The translations under genes were made by a program, and so were the position numbers. A stretch of DNA of 64,000 nucleotides from Saccharina japonica (lineage: Eukaryota > Sar > Phaeophyceae > Laminariales > Laminariaceae). The notes beneath the pieces were generated by a model that had not been told where the DNA came from, did no database searches, and saw nothing but the letters and a program-made list of their open reading frames with translations. Position 1 is the stretch's first letter; every line of letters starts with the position of its first letter. The stretch lies in assembly GCA_008828725.1 (NCBI GenBank), contig MEHQ01002721.1:174260-238259 (forward strand), given 5' to 3'. Shown here piece by piece: positions 1 through 14,100 of this stretch.

Positions 1-167
1 TATTCGGTCCTATTTACTAGTATTTACTATGCTCCCCCCGTAATAGTGTTGCGCCTTTTTTTTTTTCATTGCACGTTTTTATCAGTGGTCAATGTTGAAG
101 TTCATGCTGCATGCATGCACATTCGTTGGATGGCAAGAAAAACGCAACAACACTAATCATGGGTACA

Positions 168-169
168 AC

Positions 170-243
<74 letters not shown>

Positions 244-252
244 TACTAGTAG
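168..252. repeat. (AGT)n microsatellite
   Basis: About 25 near-perfect AGT units. Any serine or valine ORF here is a repeat shadow. Confidence 0.97.
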
Positions 253-484
253 TGTGTTCGTTCGTCACATGGAACCGTTATTTTCACCAACGTCCGTGCC
301 GAGATTTCCTTCGATCCTAGAGAGATACAAAATCGAAATATCTCTGCTGTGGTCACAAAAGTACGACACAAAGAAACGACACTGTTGTAACGCAGTGAGC
401 AGAGTAGACAAAATAGCCGTATGCATATAGCGCAAACTGCAATCAAGACAATATTGCACCCTGGGATGACTTTCCGAGCTGATT

Positions 485-853
485 TCATCCAGAACAAGGA
501 GGGGGGGTGGGTACTCATGTCGTGCACAGCCGTAGGTAGTCGTATGACCATAGACCCTCGCACCCCTACAATGCCGGGACGGAGCACATTGGGTTTTCAC
601 CAACCAGGCAGACATTGGGGGGGGGTACTTGATATTCGTGCATGACCGCAGTCGTATGACCATAGACCCTCGCATCCCTATATACAATGCCGGGACGGAG
701 AATGTCGGGCTTTCACCGACCCGACAGACATTGCTAGCACCAAGCGCAAAGCGAAACGTGAGGTGTTCGGCGAGTCGCATGAAGGGTGAGCTGCATCCTA
801 CTAATAACCGCTTGTGAGGCGGACTTGCATATGGACGACAGGCTCCAATGAAG
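485..853 (+). repeat. R1 dispersed repeat, two head-to-tail copies
   Basis: R1 is a dispersed family defined here: a G-run, then GTACTCAT, GGCCGTAGTCGTATGACC, TAGACCCTCGCATCCCTA, ATGCCGGGACGGAG, TTTTCACCAACCAGGCAGAC and, in longer copies, AACCGCCTGTGAGGCGGAC. The first copy here stops after the CAGACATTG block, the second runs to 853 beside the N gap. At least a dozen copies occur in the window on both strands. No coding capacity; probably a non-autonomous mobile element. Confidence 0.85.
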
Positions 854-1104
854 NNNNNNNCCCCCCCCCCCCCCCGGGGGGGGGGGGTGGGGGGGGGGGG
901 GGGGGGGGGGAATCGAAATGGTGGCTCTGCTGGGAAGATCTCGTCACAACCTTTGCATACGTAGCCAAATGCCTCACTCAGTGTTTACACTCTCCCTCCC
1001 TCCGTTGTGGTCGAGATAACCAGCTTGAAAAATCGTCGACCCGCCCCGCGAGCAGCGAGAGGGGGTGTTGATATCTTGATCTTGCGCGTTATACATATAT
1101 GTAC

Positions 1105-1255
1105 AAAAACTAAAAGCGACAGCTGTGAGATCGAAGCTTTCGTCGAAACTCATATTATGCAAGCTGTTTGTGTGGTATCATAGGATACTCTTCAATCGCG
1201 CGTACTACGACGTTTCGTATGGTCTCATATGCAGAATACACATCTCGCATACGAG
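1105..1255 (+). repeat. R4 dispersed repeat (CAGCTGTGAGATCGA family)
   Basis: A block of about 150 bp starting at CAGCTGTGAGATCGAAGC, then TTTCGTCGAAACTCAT, and ending near CATCTCGCATACGAGG. Related blocks lie at 1953-2035, 24505-24660 and, inverted, 41925-42062. Family unknown; a MITE is likely. Confidence 0.65.
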
Positions 1256-1709
1256 GAGAATACAAAAATGTGAAGCTCTAGAATCCACCCCAAGTCGCCA
1301 AAATCCAAAACGCTTCCTGACAACCCCAATAGATAAAATCCTTGATGACTCCGATAATCTCGAGGGGTATAATATATTTACGTGTTCATATGGTATGCTG
1401 CTTATTGGATATATCTAGATGATCTGTAGATGATATATCTGTGGATGATCTATGTTTAGATGATCTATAGATGATCTGTCTGTAGATAATATATATATGA
1501 GTTCTATGTATATAGTGTGGATGGGGGTAGATGAAATTAATTAATTAACTACTTGAGCTAGTGGGGATTCAATAATTTAGCGAAAGAGGGAGAAGCATAT
1601 ACAACAGCCACATGCAAGCATATACTACCAAGATTGTTGACGTGTACAATCGGACCTCCCCTCGTTTTCCCCATGATATGTGTGCCTTGTTTTTTCGGGA
1701 GCGGCGCAG

Positions 1710-1783
1710 ATCCGTTCGGTTGCTGGAGCTGATTATGAGGCCGACGGTTTCACGCCACCTGGCGCCCTTCGACCGTCCGCAAG
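1710..1783 (+). CDS. Exon 1 (first recognised): N-terminal part of peroxidase-homology domain
   Basis: Follows a T-rich tract and GGCGCAG acceptor and ends in AAG|gtcaac. It reads IRSVAGADYEADG...LRPSAR, matching the family pattern 'R..p..Yadg...pR' that opens animal haem peroxidase and DUOX heads. It ends in phase 2, completing an Arg codon with exon 2. The frame is closed by a stop at 1674-1676, so an upstream exon must exist, probably outside the window. Confidence 0.7.
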
Positions 1784-4700
1784 GTCAACAAACTTCATCA
1801 ATGTTCAGCACAAAAAAAAGAAGTATTTTCCATGCGAGCGCTGCCTGCACCTACGCTGTTGGGGTCGAATCCTGTCAGCAGTACTTGGAACTCCTATATG
1901 AATAGCAATGAATAGTATCCAACGTATTTATTTTGAAAAATTAAAAAAAAACAGCTGTGAGATGGAGGATTTCGTCGAAACTCACCTTTGCTAGCTGAGT
2001 GTAATACACATATACGAGTCTGGGCTTGTGTTTTGGCGAGCGCGCAAAGGGTTTTCAACTTGACCCGTTTACTCCTTGTGCCCACGTTTTTTTTTTTTTT
2101 TTTCGGCGCGCGCCCGCTCACCCACCCACCCACCCGCCCGCCCGCCCGCGGCGCACGTAACGCTTGCTGGCGCGCATCCAGGGAACTAATGTCGGAAGTC
2201 TTCCTGGCCTCGACGCCGTCGACATCCACCAGGAGCGTCCTCTTCATCGCTTGGGGCCAGCTGCTCTGCTTCGACATGCATCTCAACGTCGACAACAGCT
2301 CGGACCATTTCGACGTACCCTGCAACGACGGAGGCGGGGGCTTAGTCGATATATGGTGCCCTCAGGGAGCAGCCTCCGAAGACATCCCTTTCTTCAGATC
2401 GGACGCCGGATTTTCCACCAACTCCAGTTCCGATTCCGATTCCGGTTCCGATTCCGATTCCGTGAGGAGTCCTGTGAACTACGCGACGGCGTACATAGAT
2501 CTGGACTTCGTGTACGGGAGGAGTGAGGGGGAGGCGGAGGCGCTGCGCACCATGGAAAGAGGTTTGATGAACGTCACGGAGACCGGGGTTCCGTTTCGGA
2601 ACGCGGACGGCACGTGGCTGGTAAGTCGACGATGTATCATTTTTTTTTAATTTATTTTTTGGTGCTTCGGGGTGGACACTTAGTAATACAGGAGGCCGTA
2701 CCGTTGAGCAGCACCTTGGAAAGAAGGCGTTTTTTTTATGGGCGTTACGGGGAACGGGGGGTTGTTTCGGAACGCGGACGGCACGTAGTTGGTAAGTCGA
2801 TGATGTATCCGTATGTATTTTTTTTGTTGTGCTTCGGGGTGGACGCGATTGATTGAGGAGCCGGAACCGTCAAGCAGCACCTTGGGAGCCGGTTTTTGCC
2901 GAACGTTACGGGGAGCGAGCGGGGTTCCGTCTCGGAACGCCGAGGGCAGGTGGTTGGTAAATTGAAGATGGTTGTGTTTCGTTTTGTTATTACGCTTCGG
3001 GGTGGGCACTGATAGTAGAGGAGGCGGAAAGGTTGACCACCTTGGTACCAACCTATGAGCAGAGTGAGCGCCAAGCAGAGCGTCAAGCAGTGCAGGTAGC
3101 ATCACGATGCGCCCCCCGTGTGCCGTCCGTTCGCCTTCTTGCATTGTTACTCGGACACCACTCACTATGCATAGTCCCCTAATCACGGAGTGGAAGTTTT
3201 GCCCTAGTCGTCACTTATTTTTTGTCTGTCAGTTTTACCCGCTGAACCCGCGAGAGGGTTTTGAAACAACAAAAAGGTGGCTTACCTCCTTCGTCGAAAA
3301 CAAAATGGGACACAGCGCGCGCATGCATGCATGCATGCAATCGGTACTAACCCCCCCTCCCTCATCTTCTTCTCGACGCGTGGTCAATGGTCAAGTGACT
3401 AAGGCAAGCAACAAATGAGTACGCGTACGCTCCTCCCCCCCCCCCCATATATCTCACACGCGCCCTCCCATCTCTCCATGATACTCGCTTTCCGTCGCTG
3501 GTCGTCGCTCCCGTCCCCGATAGATCGCTGACCAGCGTACGGCCCAGTTTCCGGTGACTTTCGCCCTCCACATCATGTTTCTGCTTGAGCACAACCGCTG
3601 CTGCATCGACGTCGCGCCCCAACTGGACTACGAGGGAGATGAGGTTAGAGCATGTTTTTGTTCGTCAGGAGTTTTTTGTTACGTCCTACCGCTCTCCCTC
3701 CCTCCCTCCCTCCCTCCCAGCGCGTAACGTAAATAGACCCTACTTGATCGAAGCAAACGCTTTTTCGCCAAAAACAACCCACTAAAACAGTTGCCCTGTG
3801 CTGTCTTTCTTGATGTTCAATCCAAATGCAAAAAAACACGTGCATATGTACACACGGCGGGAACGTTTTTTCTTATCAGGCGTGTCTCGCCTCCTGGACT
3901 ACCCCCCCCGCCCTCCCCAGCCCTCGTCCCACCCTCCCCTTGATGTACGGTACGGTAGGAGTGGCACCTAATTTTTGTGAGAATTTTCTGAGAATTGTCT
4001 GAGAATTTTCCGAGAGTTTTTCTTACGCTCCTCGCTTGAGGAGCTTTCTATACCTATTATAACTTAAGGTTACTACCCGACGACCAACAGCCCCACGGCT
4101 TTATTTCGTAGGTATACATACGACGAAAAGTTTGTTTAAAACAAATATCGGTAGGGTTTTCCTAGGAAACTGAGTACAGACGACCAACAAAACTCACGGC
4201 TTAGTATGTAGGTAAAAATATAATGCAACGAAACGTTGGTTTAAAAAAATATGCTATTCCAAGGACACTCACTGGGTTGACAGTAGTAGTTCCTCACTTT
4301 TTAAGGAGGCCGTCAGCCCGGATTTTGTTTTTATCCAAAGCGCTACCCCTTATCGTAGGCACGCGCCCCCCTTCCCCCTCCCCCACCCTTCCTTTCCTGG
4401 AAACCTCTTGAACGCAAAAAATAAAAAAAACAAGTAAATGTCAGCCGAAAAATAAACGCACCATAAAAAAACAAGGATGCCACATGCGTACCTGTTTAGC
4501 ATAACATTTACATACCACTGTGTCCCAAATGTATAAGGACCGCTTATAGATTGATGTTCTTCAGGGCTGTTCACTGGTCAGGTCAGACCGCGCGGGTCGG
4601 GTCGGGTCGGGTCGGGTTCAGGACTGTCACGGGTCAGGTCAAAGCTCTCGGGTCAGGGCTTGTCGGGTCAGGTGGGGTCGGGACGGGTCGGGTCGGGCCT

Positions 4701-7700
4701 GGCCCGACCCGTGATATTTTGAAAGCCTCCTGACACAATATGTCCCATTTTTCGGCTAAGCATCCATAGGGTTACGAGGAAATTACCCGGTACTCTTTGT
4801 TTGTTTCCCCCTTGGACAAAGTATCATACCAATCTGTCCCGAAATATAAGCGCCTTTTACAGAGTAATACTCCATAAAAATGTTTACTATATTTCGAGAC
4901 AGAGTGACACCTATTCGTATTATTGTGCATGTTCCGTGTTCCAACTCGAATCGAACATCCTCTGTTATCGTGCAGTAGTACAGTATACGTATTGCCGAAA
5001 AGTTATCGTACGAAGAGATAGATTTGTTCCAAAAAATACTAAAATTTCACAAACATACATACCGAAGTATACATATAGTATCTCTCTCTTCTATCACTCT
5101 GACGCCAACAAATATCGCATGTTTTTTTTTAATCTTCTTTGGAAGGCTTTTACGCACGTACTTTTACACCTCCCTCCTCTTGAAAAAATCTCCCCCCCCC
5201 CCCCCATTGGCAAAATAACGTTTCCCCTACTCCTGTATCGTTAGAATATACTTTGCCTAGGGCCATTGATTGCCCATGGCGTTGCAACTACCTTTTCTCT
5301 CAGAAGCTCCGTTTTTGGGGGTGAGGTGAATAGATACATCCTTGCCTCCTCGCAACGAGGAAGGAGCTCCATAAAAACCGGGTGCCTTATATGAATACTC
5401 CTACTGCTTGATTAATAGCATGCGCGTCGCCTTTCCTCCTGCGGTTAACAAACCAAAACTGAAATCGATGCCCTACGTATAACTAGCGTGCGTGCATATA
5501 TACGTGAAATGCAAAATACCGACCACGACAACAACCATTTTTTTTTTTTAAATACCACAGGACATTTATCAGGCATGTCGCGCCTGGACCATCGCGCTCT
5601 TCCAGCACGTATCGGAAAACGACTACTTCATTCGGCTCTTGGGGACCAGCGTGGCAAGCCTGGACGACAACCCGGGCGACTACACCCCAACCAACACCAC
5701 CACCACCACCACCAGTAACAGCGTGTCGCCATCGACGCCTCCTTCTTCTTCTGGTGGAGAGGAACAGAGTGGCACGAGGAGAGCACGTGCGCTTCGCAAG
5801 ACGGAGGGGGGGGCGTCAGGGGAGGACGGGAGGGGAGGAGGAGACGCCTCCGCCTCCCTCCTCGAGGCATCCGTTGGCGGCGGCGGCGGTAGCGTCGACC
5901 GCGGTAGCGCCCTTAATTCGCCGTCGGCGCCATTGGTTAACCATCCCGACGACGGCAACAACGCCAAGGGGAGGAGAAGACGAAGCCGAAGCAAAAGCCG
6001 CCGCCTGTACGTTCTTGCCGACTACGAGCCAGACGTCAACCCGGCCGCGGACGTTTTCGCGCTGACAATGGGAGCCGCTGCGTTCGAGTCCGCGATCCCC
6101 TCCACGGTGCGGGTAGTGTCCGAGGGCTACATCCCCACGGCCTACGACCGCATCGAGCTGACGGTGGCCAGGGAAGACATGGACACCCTCTTCGCGCAAC
6201 CTGGCATCGTCGAGGATGTCCTGCGCGGCGCGGTGCTCTCGCCGGCGCTGGAGATCAACACGTGCTATTCGGCGGCCCTCTCGAACCTGTCCCCGCTGTT
6301 CAAGCTTCCCGTGGACGCGGTGCAGAGAGGCCGGGACCACGGCCTGCCTACGTACAATGCTGCCAGACTGGTGGGTTTTTGTTGGGTTGGGTTTGTTGGG
6401 TTGTTTTCTTGAGGCTTTGTATTGGGATTGGGTTTCGGGGGGCTTTTGGCTGCGTGCGGGGAGGGAAGGGGAAGGGGGAGTATGTACTCATTTCTTGTTT
6501 GCCTTATTCGTAGTCATTTGATCGTTGACCACGCACCCCTTTCGAAGCAAAGCAGAGGGAGGGAGGGGAGGGGTACTCATTTCATGCATGGCCGTAGTCG
6601 TATGACCATAGACCCTCGCATCCCTGCAATGCCGGGGGGCGGGGCTATTGCGGTGTGTTCTTAGCGTCCTCATGTCCAAATTAAAAATAAATTGAGGAGT
6701 GACGAGGGGGGAGGGGGGGGGGGGGTAAATGGGTTCCGTCTAGCGGGCTCGAGCGAATGTTTCGTTTAAACGGGGTTGCTGTTCATACCAAAAGGGGTTC
6801 AGAACGACGGCCTGTTTACGCGCAATGCTGCGAGAATGGTGAGCTTCAGAATATGATTCGATGTTATAGAAGGGGGAGGAAGGAGAGAGGGTGGGGTGGA
6901 GGGGTGGGGGTCCCGGCTCGAGCGCATTTATTTTTGTCGAACAAAGATTACTAACAAAAGGGTCGAGACCATGGTCTGCCGCCGTACAGACGGTGTTGCA
7001 GTCTAGATCATGATCTATCTGTCCGACGTGATTTAGATCGTGATATGTCTGTCCGACGCGATCTAGATCGTGATGTGTGTGTCCGACGTGATCTACTGGA
7101 GATCGTGATCTACCTGGCCGACGTGATCTACAGTAGATCGTGATCTGTCTGTCCGACGTGATCTAGATCGTGATCTAGATCGTGATCTATCTGTCCAACG
7201 TAATATAGATCGTGCCCAGTCTGTCCGACGTGATCTAGATCGTGATCTGTGTGTCCGACGTGATCTGTAGTAGATCGTGATCAGTCTGTCCGACGTGATT
7301 TAGATCATAGTCTATCTCTCCGACGTGATCTCTAGTAGATAGTGATGTATCTGTCCGACGTGATCTAGATCGTGATCGATCTGTCCGACGTGATCTAGAT
7401 CGTGATCTATCTGCCCGACGTGATCTACAGTAGATCGTGATTTGTCTGTGCGACGTGATCTAGATCGTCATCTAGATTGTGATCTAGATTCTGATCTAGA
7501 TCGTGATAAGTCTGTCCGACGTGATCTAGATCGTGATCTGGCTGTTCGACGTGATCTAGATCGTGATCTATCTGTCCGACATGATCTAGATCATAGTCTA
7601 TCTCTCCGACGTGATCTATAGTAGATAGTGATGTATCTGTCCGACGTAGTCTAGATCGTGATCTATCTGCCCGACGTGATCTACATTGGATCGTGATCTG

Positions 7701-10700
7701 TCTGTCCGACGTGATCTAGATTGTGATCTAGATCGTGCTCTATCTTTCCGACGCGATCTAGATCGTGATCTGCTGTCCGACGTGATCTATAGTAGATAGT
7801 GATGCATATGTCCGACATGATCTCCCGTAGATCGTGATCAGTCTGTCCAACTTGTGGATTTTTTTATTTATTGTATCCATCCATCCACAGGCCTACGATC
7901 TCGCCGCAGCATCCAACTTCTCGGACGTCACGGGGGACGAGGAGCTGGCTGCCCTTCTCTCGGACGCCCACGGAGGGGACATCGACAGCCTGGACGCGAT
8001 CACCGGAGCTCTAGCGGAGGGCACCTACCCCCCCTCGGGAGACGTCCTGGAGGCCCTGCTGGTGGCGGCCTGGTCCGAGCAGCTCTTAAGGTACTGTACT
8101 GCTGTAGTAATGTTTGATGGGATATTGTACCCGTATGCGTGGCACGATATGATATGATTGTTTGAAACAAAATAAAATCGGTGTGTGATACCGTATAGCA
8201 GTATGCCAAGAACTATGTGTATATATGTGCATAGACAGACGGCTCGATGGAGGCAGCCCTCTCTGACAGCCCCCGAGGCCCGGGAGGATGTAAGTAGACG
8301 CAGTTGACGGATTCGCTGGTAGGTAGAACAAGAGGCTGCGCTAACAAATTTGGATGCGGCTGGGACAGAGAGAGAGAGAGTGCAGCGAGCGGCCAAGCGC
8401 AAGGACGAAGACAGCCACAGCAACTATACCGAGTTTGAGACTGCTTGCTTGCTGCTTGCTGATCTTTTATTTTGGCGGCAATAGCGCACCTCCCATCAAT
8501 CGAACGGACATCTTCAGCCTAAAGGTTGCAGTAATATTCACTTTCATGTGTGTCCATGTCGATCTGGGGATGAGGACTGCTGCTGCTGTCGCGTGGGAAG
8601 CCGCCGCCAAACTGTCACTGCGTACAACGGCGTTAAACAATAGCGGGCGTTGCAGCAGCACGTGCTGCTGCTGTTGCTGCTGCTGCGGATGTTGCAGCAG
8701 CACGAGGAGGTGGTGGTCCACAGTCGGGACGGAAGCTATCAGACCCAATCGTTGATGGAGCATGATTGTGTGAGTATTGGGTGCTGGTGAGGTGTGTCTC
8801 ATGAGCCGAAACAGCTGCCCCTCGGCATCCAGACGTGAAAAAACAAACATACAACTAAAAATCAACAGTTAACCTACAAAACTTACGTCAGCGTACATTC
8901 ATGCACCTTTTAGTACGGGACAAGACATGGGCCGGCCCATTGGCCGGCCCTTCAAATCCACGGGCCGGCCCATGGAAATTCTCGGGACTGCCCATATAGA
9001 GCCCTCATGGACCTCACTGCCATGTGATGGGCCGGGCCGGGCCGGGCCGAGACATTTGAAAAATGATGGGCCGGGCCCGGCCGGGCTGCGGCCCGCCCTT
9101 TGAAAAAACGCCGCGCCGGGCCGGGCCGCGGCCCATCATATCGAAAATGGATGGGCCGGCCCACCAGCGTCGGCCCGTGGCAAGCCCTGGAAAATGTCGA
9201 TCTTGCAGCTGCCTCACTTGTTTTTATCGAAAAAAACAAGTTTGATGCCGACCCGCATCGATATTTGATATATCGAGCTTTCTTTCAGTGTCGGCACAAA
9301 AAACACGGGGATGGACGCCAGGGGATAATAGAGGAGGGTATAGAACACGTTTGATATATCGATATTTCTATATATCGAAACTTTCGATACGATATCCAGC
9401 ATCCCTTTAGACGCGATACATTATATCGCGACCCGTATTCGATTAATTGCAGGTTTCTCCTCCGGGACCGGTTTCCACCACTTCCACTCTCAATCGAAAC
9501 ACGTTCAATATACATACGTCCGCACACGATATTTTCACGTGTTTTTTTGGGATATTTCGATTTTACCGAAACTTTCGACACGATATCCAACACTACTAGA
9601 CATGATACAAGGGCTCCGCATTGGTTCCGGCGTTCGCCGGCACCCATGCTTCGGGTAGGGCAGGGAAGGGAGTTGGAATTGTTTCATCCCGACAAAATAA
9701 ACAAAAACAGAATAAGTTGAAAGGAATGCCAAGAGTTTCGTCTGAAATTCAAGTTTCATCTGAAATTCCATCATTTATCAGGAGAGGGAAAGGGTCACAG
9801 CAATAAAGCAAGCATAGTCGCAACACGCTAGCGTTAATAGACATGATATATATATATATATATGATTTCGGCCCTTGTCTTCTACTGTTTTGACAGGTCT
9901 CTCCTCGGCGACCGGTTCCACCATCTCCACTCGAGGCCCATAGAGGACGTCAAGAACACCACCCTGGCCCAGGTCCTGGACCGCGCAGTGAACCTGACCG
10001 ACCTCCCGATGTCGGTGTTCGACGTCCCCGGGGTGGTCGTGTGCGCCGGAAACTGCGAGGCCGTCGGGACACGGAACGTCACCCTATCGGACAGCTTCAA
10101 GCTTGCGTGGGAGGTGAGGGGGGTTTCTCTGCACATTCGCAGGCGTTTTGGTTGAGGAGAGGGGGGGGGGGGGGGTGGGGAGGGGACACGATTTGTTTTT
10201 GAGAAGCAAACCAAGTAGTAAGAATCTGAGGCTCACTTTTTCTTTTAGTTTTGTTTTTTTATTGCTTCCTGAATGCTTAATAAATTTGAATGATTACGTA
10301 CGTAGCCTGCAATTTTATTTTATTTTCCCGGACACTTGTGAAATTTGCATGTTTTGAGAACTCGGTGACTCTGTTGGTCAGCTCCAAGATAGCGTGGGGG
10401 GTGACGGAGGCGGTAGGCGTTTTTTGGTAGGGAGGAGGGAGCAGGGGGACACGGATAAGAAACTGAGCGTCATTTTTTTCGGTCGAGACGCTAAGAAATT
10501 GTATATGTGCGAGGAACCCATGTTCAGCAGTGAGCTTATATACGAATCTGGGCAGAAATATAAGGACCGATTGATCTTCATATTAATGTATAATCGGTTA
10601 TCATATTGACGCTTACAGTGGCATGCATCAGTACCACCTTGCCGGACAGTCTCAAGCTACCACTACAATTATTACTGGGGACCATAGTAAATAGGACCAA

Positions 10701-10794
10701 GCATTGTTAGTAAAAAATGGAAAATATGTGGGTTCTCGAGTGTACCGTAAGTCCTATTTACTCGTATTGTCCCCCCGCAATACTACTACTACTA

Positions 10795-10833
<39 letters not shown>

Positions 10834-10852
10834 TTACTACTACTACTACTAT

Positions 10853-10911
<59 letters not shown>

Positions 10912-10926
10912 TTACTGCTACTACTA

Positions 10927-11020
<94 letters not shown>

Positions 11021-11072
11021 GCTACTACTGCTACTACTACTACTACTACTACTCCTACTACTCCTACTACTG

Positions 11073-11116
<44 letters not shown>

Positions 11117-14100
11117 GCTACTCTGTTGCAATGTAATAGTTTTGTACAATAAATGTACAGGAGTTACAAGGTACCCCTTCGTTCGGGGTTGTGGTTGACT
11201 CGAAATCCCGGGGGGTTATCGCAAGCTGAAAAGGGAGAGCTCAGCAGGCGGGCGGGCGTTCGTTCGTTCCTCGTACGAATATATACCCGGCTACTCGTAC
11301 GTACGAGCCACCGGGAAAAAACGAAAAAACAAAAAAACAAAATAGTTCTTGAAAGCTAAAAGACAAAACAATACGTATGAAGCCACGGTGCAAGTGACCG
11401 GGCAAGTAACACCGACCAGCTCAAGCGAGTTGGTCGGTAGTTGTTATATTTCATGCTATACAAGTCACGCTGCTGGTGATGCTGTTGTGTTTTTCGCGAG
11501 TGGGTTGGTTGCCTTATTTTCTTATTTCTTTTCGCCTGAAAAAAAAGGAATCGGAGGATGATATTCTGGAGATCACTCTGCAGGCCAAGGGCATCGGCTC
11601 CGCGGGAATGCTGGGCATTGGCTTCGGAGGGCTCACCATGGCAACGGCTCAGGTGAAAAAAGGAAAAAAAAAACGAATATTTCGCGCTTGGGCGCATACA
11701 TGCCTGGTATGTACATATCACAATCTTCTACTACAGTAGTAGTGATGGTAGACAATTGAAGTAGTTCCTCGCCTGCCGTTGTGATGTTTTGTGCAGGGTC
11801 TGTGTTGTATATAGATCCAACCCAAGGAACGTGTGCTGTTTTTTTTTTATCATGTAGAGGGTACGGCTTCCACCCCGCAAAATGAGCGAATAGATCATGC
11901 AGATCGTACGAGTATGTCCTGGAAGATCCATCTAAATCATCTATGCGGAAACCGATGCTCTGTCACGATGTGTGTGGACATTTCTTGATTCAATTTCGCA
12001 AGCTGGCGACACGTTTAAAAAATAAAACCGCCACGTACGCGATTTTATTAGGGTACGTACGGTTTTATTTCTGTCTTTGTTTTCTCGATTTCGTTGAAGC
12101 CGGCTAATCGTTTAACCCTCCCCGCCCCCCCCCCCCCCCCCCCCCCCCCCTCCCCTGCAGCCTCAAACGCACACACGAGACCTATCTAGCCAGCAGGACG
12201 AACGTGGCCTAACAAACCCAAAGGGGAAACAGCCTAAAACAACCCCGCCATCCCCGTACCTTGATCGTCAGAGCACCCGGGAAACCCCCGTCCCCGTCCG
12301 GGCTGTCGAGCTCGAAACAAACACCGACGCCGTTTGACGTGTGGACGATCTCGTGCCTCCACAGCGCCTGATATGGCGCGCGGCCCGATGCGCCCATACG
12401 CGCGCGAGAAACAAAAACATCATGAGAGGACGCTTGACCTATTTTTATTTTATTTTTTCCCCCTATCCCTATTTAGTTTTATTCGCTCTCTTATTTTGTT
12501 TTTCATTCCTATTTATCGCCTTCGCCCTTCGTTTTCTCTCTCTCTCCTTTCCTACGTAGTAGTCGTAACTCAGATCCGGGGGCCATAAAGTAGGCTCTTT
12601 TCCCTCCTCCTCCTTTTCCCACTACGGTTCGCGCCTCGCATTTTTATTCGCGAAAAGACCTCGGGTCTTTTCTTCCCCATTCACTCGCATCGAATTAGAG
12701 GGTCGTGGAGGTACATATTAGCTTTTCGACGCAAAAAAAAAATCCCGCTTACACAACCAAAAACCAAAAAGGCAACACCTTCCAGTATTTTGGAGCTCTC
12801 TCGAGGCTCGCGCGCGCACCCCTCGGTCCCTCCCTCCCTCCCTCCCTCCCTCCCTAATGTTATTGTACATTCTCTGCTCTCTACATAATTTTCTTTTTAA
12901 TTCATTTTTTATTTCATCATCTTGAAAAACACAAACAAACAAACAAACCAACCAACCAACCAAAACAACCAAAACAAACCAACCAAAACAACCAAAACAA
13001 ACAAAACAAAACAAAAAAAAGGACTTCATCATCTGCGAAGTTACGTCGGAGGTCACGGGCACGTGCATCGACCGGCAGCCGACGACGTCCCGATCGACCC
13101 CTGACGCGGACACGGAAAACTCGGAGCTCAACGTCACCATGGTCGATGTCGAAGGCGAATGGACCACGATCAAGTTTCAGAGGGACCTGGAGACGCTGGA
13201 CCCTGACCAAGACTACGACTTGAGTGAGGTGAGGACCCCTTACTGAGGACAATGCCCTTCTAGGGCCGGCGGTTTATTATTTTCTGAGCTTCCTCACTGG
13301 AGGAGCTCGATACTATGAATATTAGTCAAATATTATTACGGAGGACTATAGTAAATAGGACCAAAGATTGTTGGTAAAAATTGGTAAATATGTAGGTTTT
13401 TGTGTACACCGTAGGTCCCATTTACTACATTAGCCCACCCCGTAATAGTAAAGTGGTTGAGGACAATGCCCTTCTAGGGGCGGCGCCTTATTATTTTCCG
13501 AGCTTCCTCACTGGAGGAGCTCGATACTCTGAATATTAGTCGAATATTAGTGAAATCGTTGAGGACAATATTGCCCTTCTAGGGGCGGCGCCTTATTATT
13601 TTCTGAGCTTCCTTACTGGAGGAGCTCGATAGTATGAATATTAGTCAAATATTCGTAAAGTTGCTGAGGACAATGCCCTTCTAGGGGCGGCGCCTTATTA
13701 TTTTCTGAGCTTTCTCACTGGAGGAGCTCGATACTATTATTGATAGTCAAATATTAGTAAAAGTCGCCCGAAACATGACTCTCAAGAAGTTTTTTTCCTC
13801 GCGAATCCCGATCAACATTGATATGCACTATTCAATAGTACCGAGGGACCATAAGAAATAGGGAACCTGCGCTAAACACAAAAACCTGTATATTTTCGTA
13901 TTATTACGAACACTATTTGGTCCTATTCAATATATAGATAGTAAACAGGACATACGGTACACAAAAACCTGTATTGTTTCCTATTTTTGCGAACCATATT
14001 TGGTCCTATTTACTGTGCCCCCCCCCCGTAAATATTCTTTAAAAATCACAAAGTTCCGTTGTTTTCTTTTATTTCCGGGAGTGTTTATGAGTGATCACAA

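Larger units (their letters stand above)
1..1709. other. 5' flank or upstream intron, repeat-rich
   Basis: No exon recognised. It holds the end of a mariner-like MITE (about 1-50), an AGT microsatellite, two joined R1 repeats, a 7-N gap with C and G runs (854-910), an R4 repeat and AT-rich runs (about 1400-1560). The missing N-terminal exons of the large gene could lie further upstream. Confidence 0.6.

Noticed and set aside
5816-6340. 174-codon minus-strand frame overlapping exon 4
   Set aside because: Shadow of the GC-rich exon 4, which matches the peroxidase family on the plus strand.
7000-7855. CRISPR-like regular repeats
   Set aside because: There are no unique spacers and units are contiguous and degenerate; it is a eukaryotic minisatellite in an intron.
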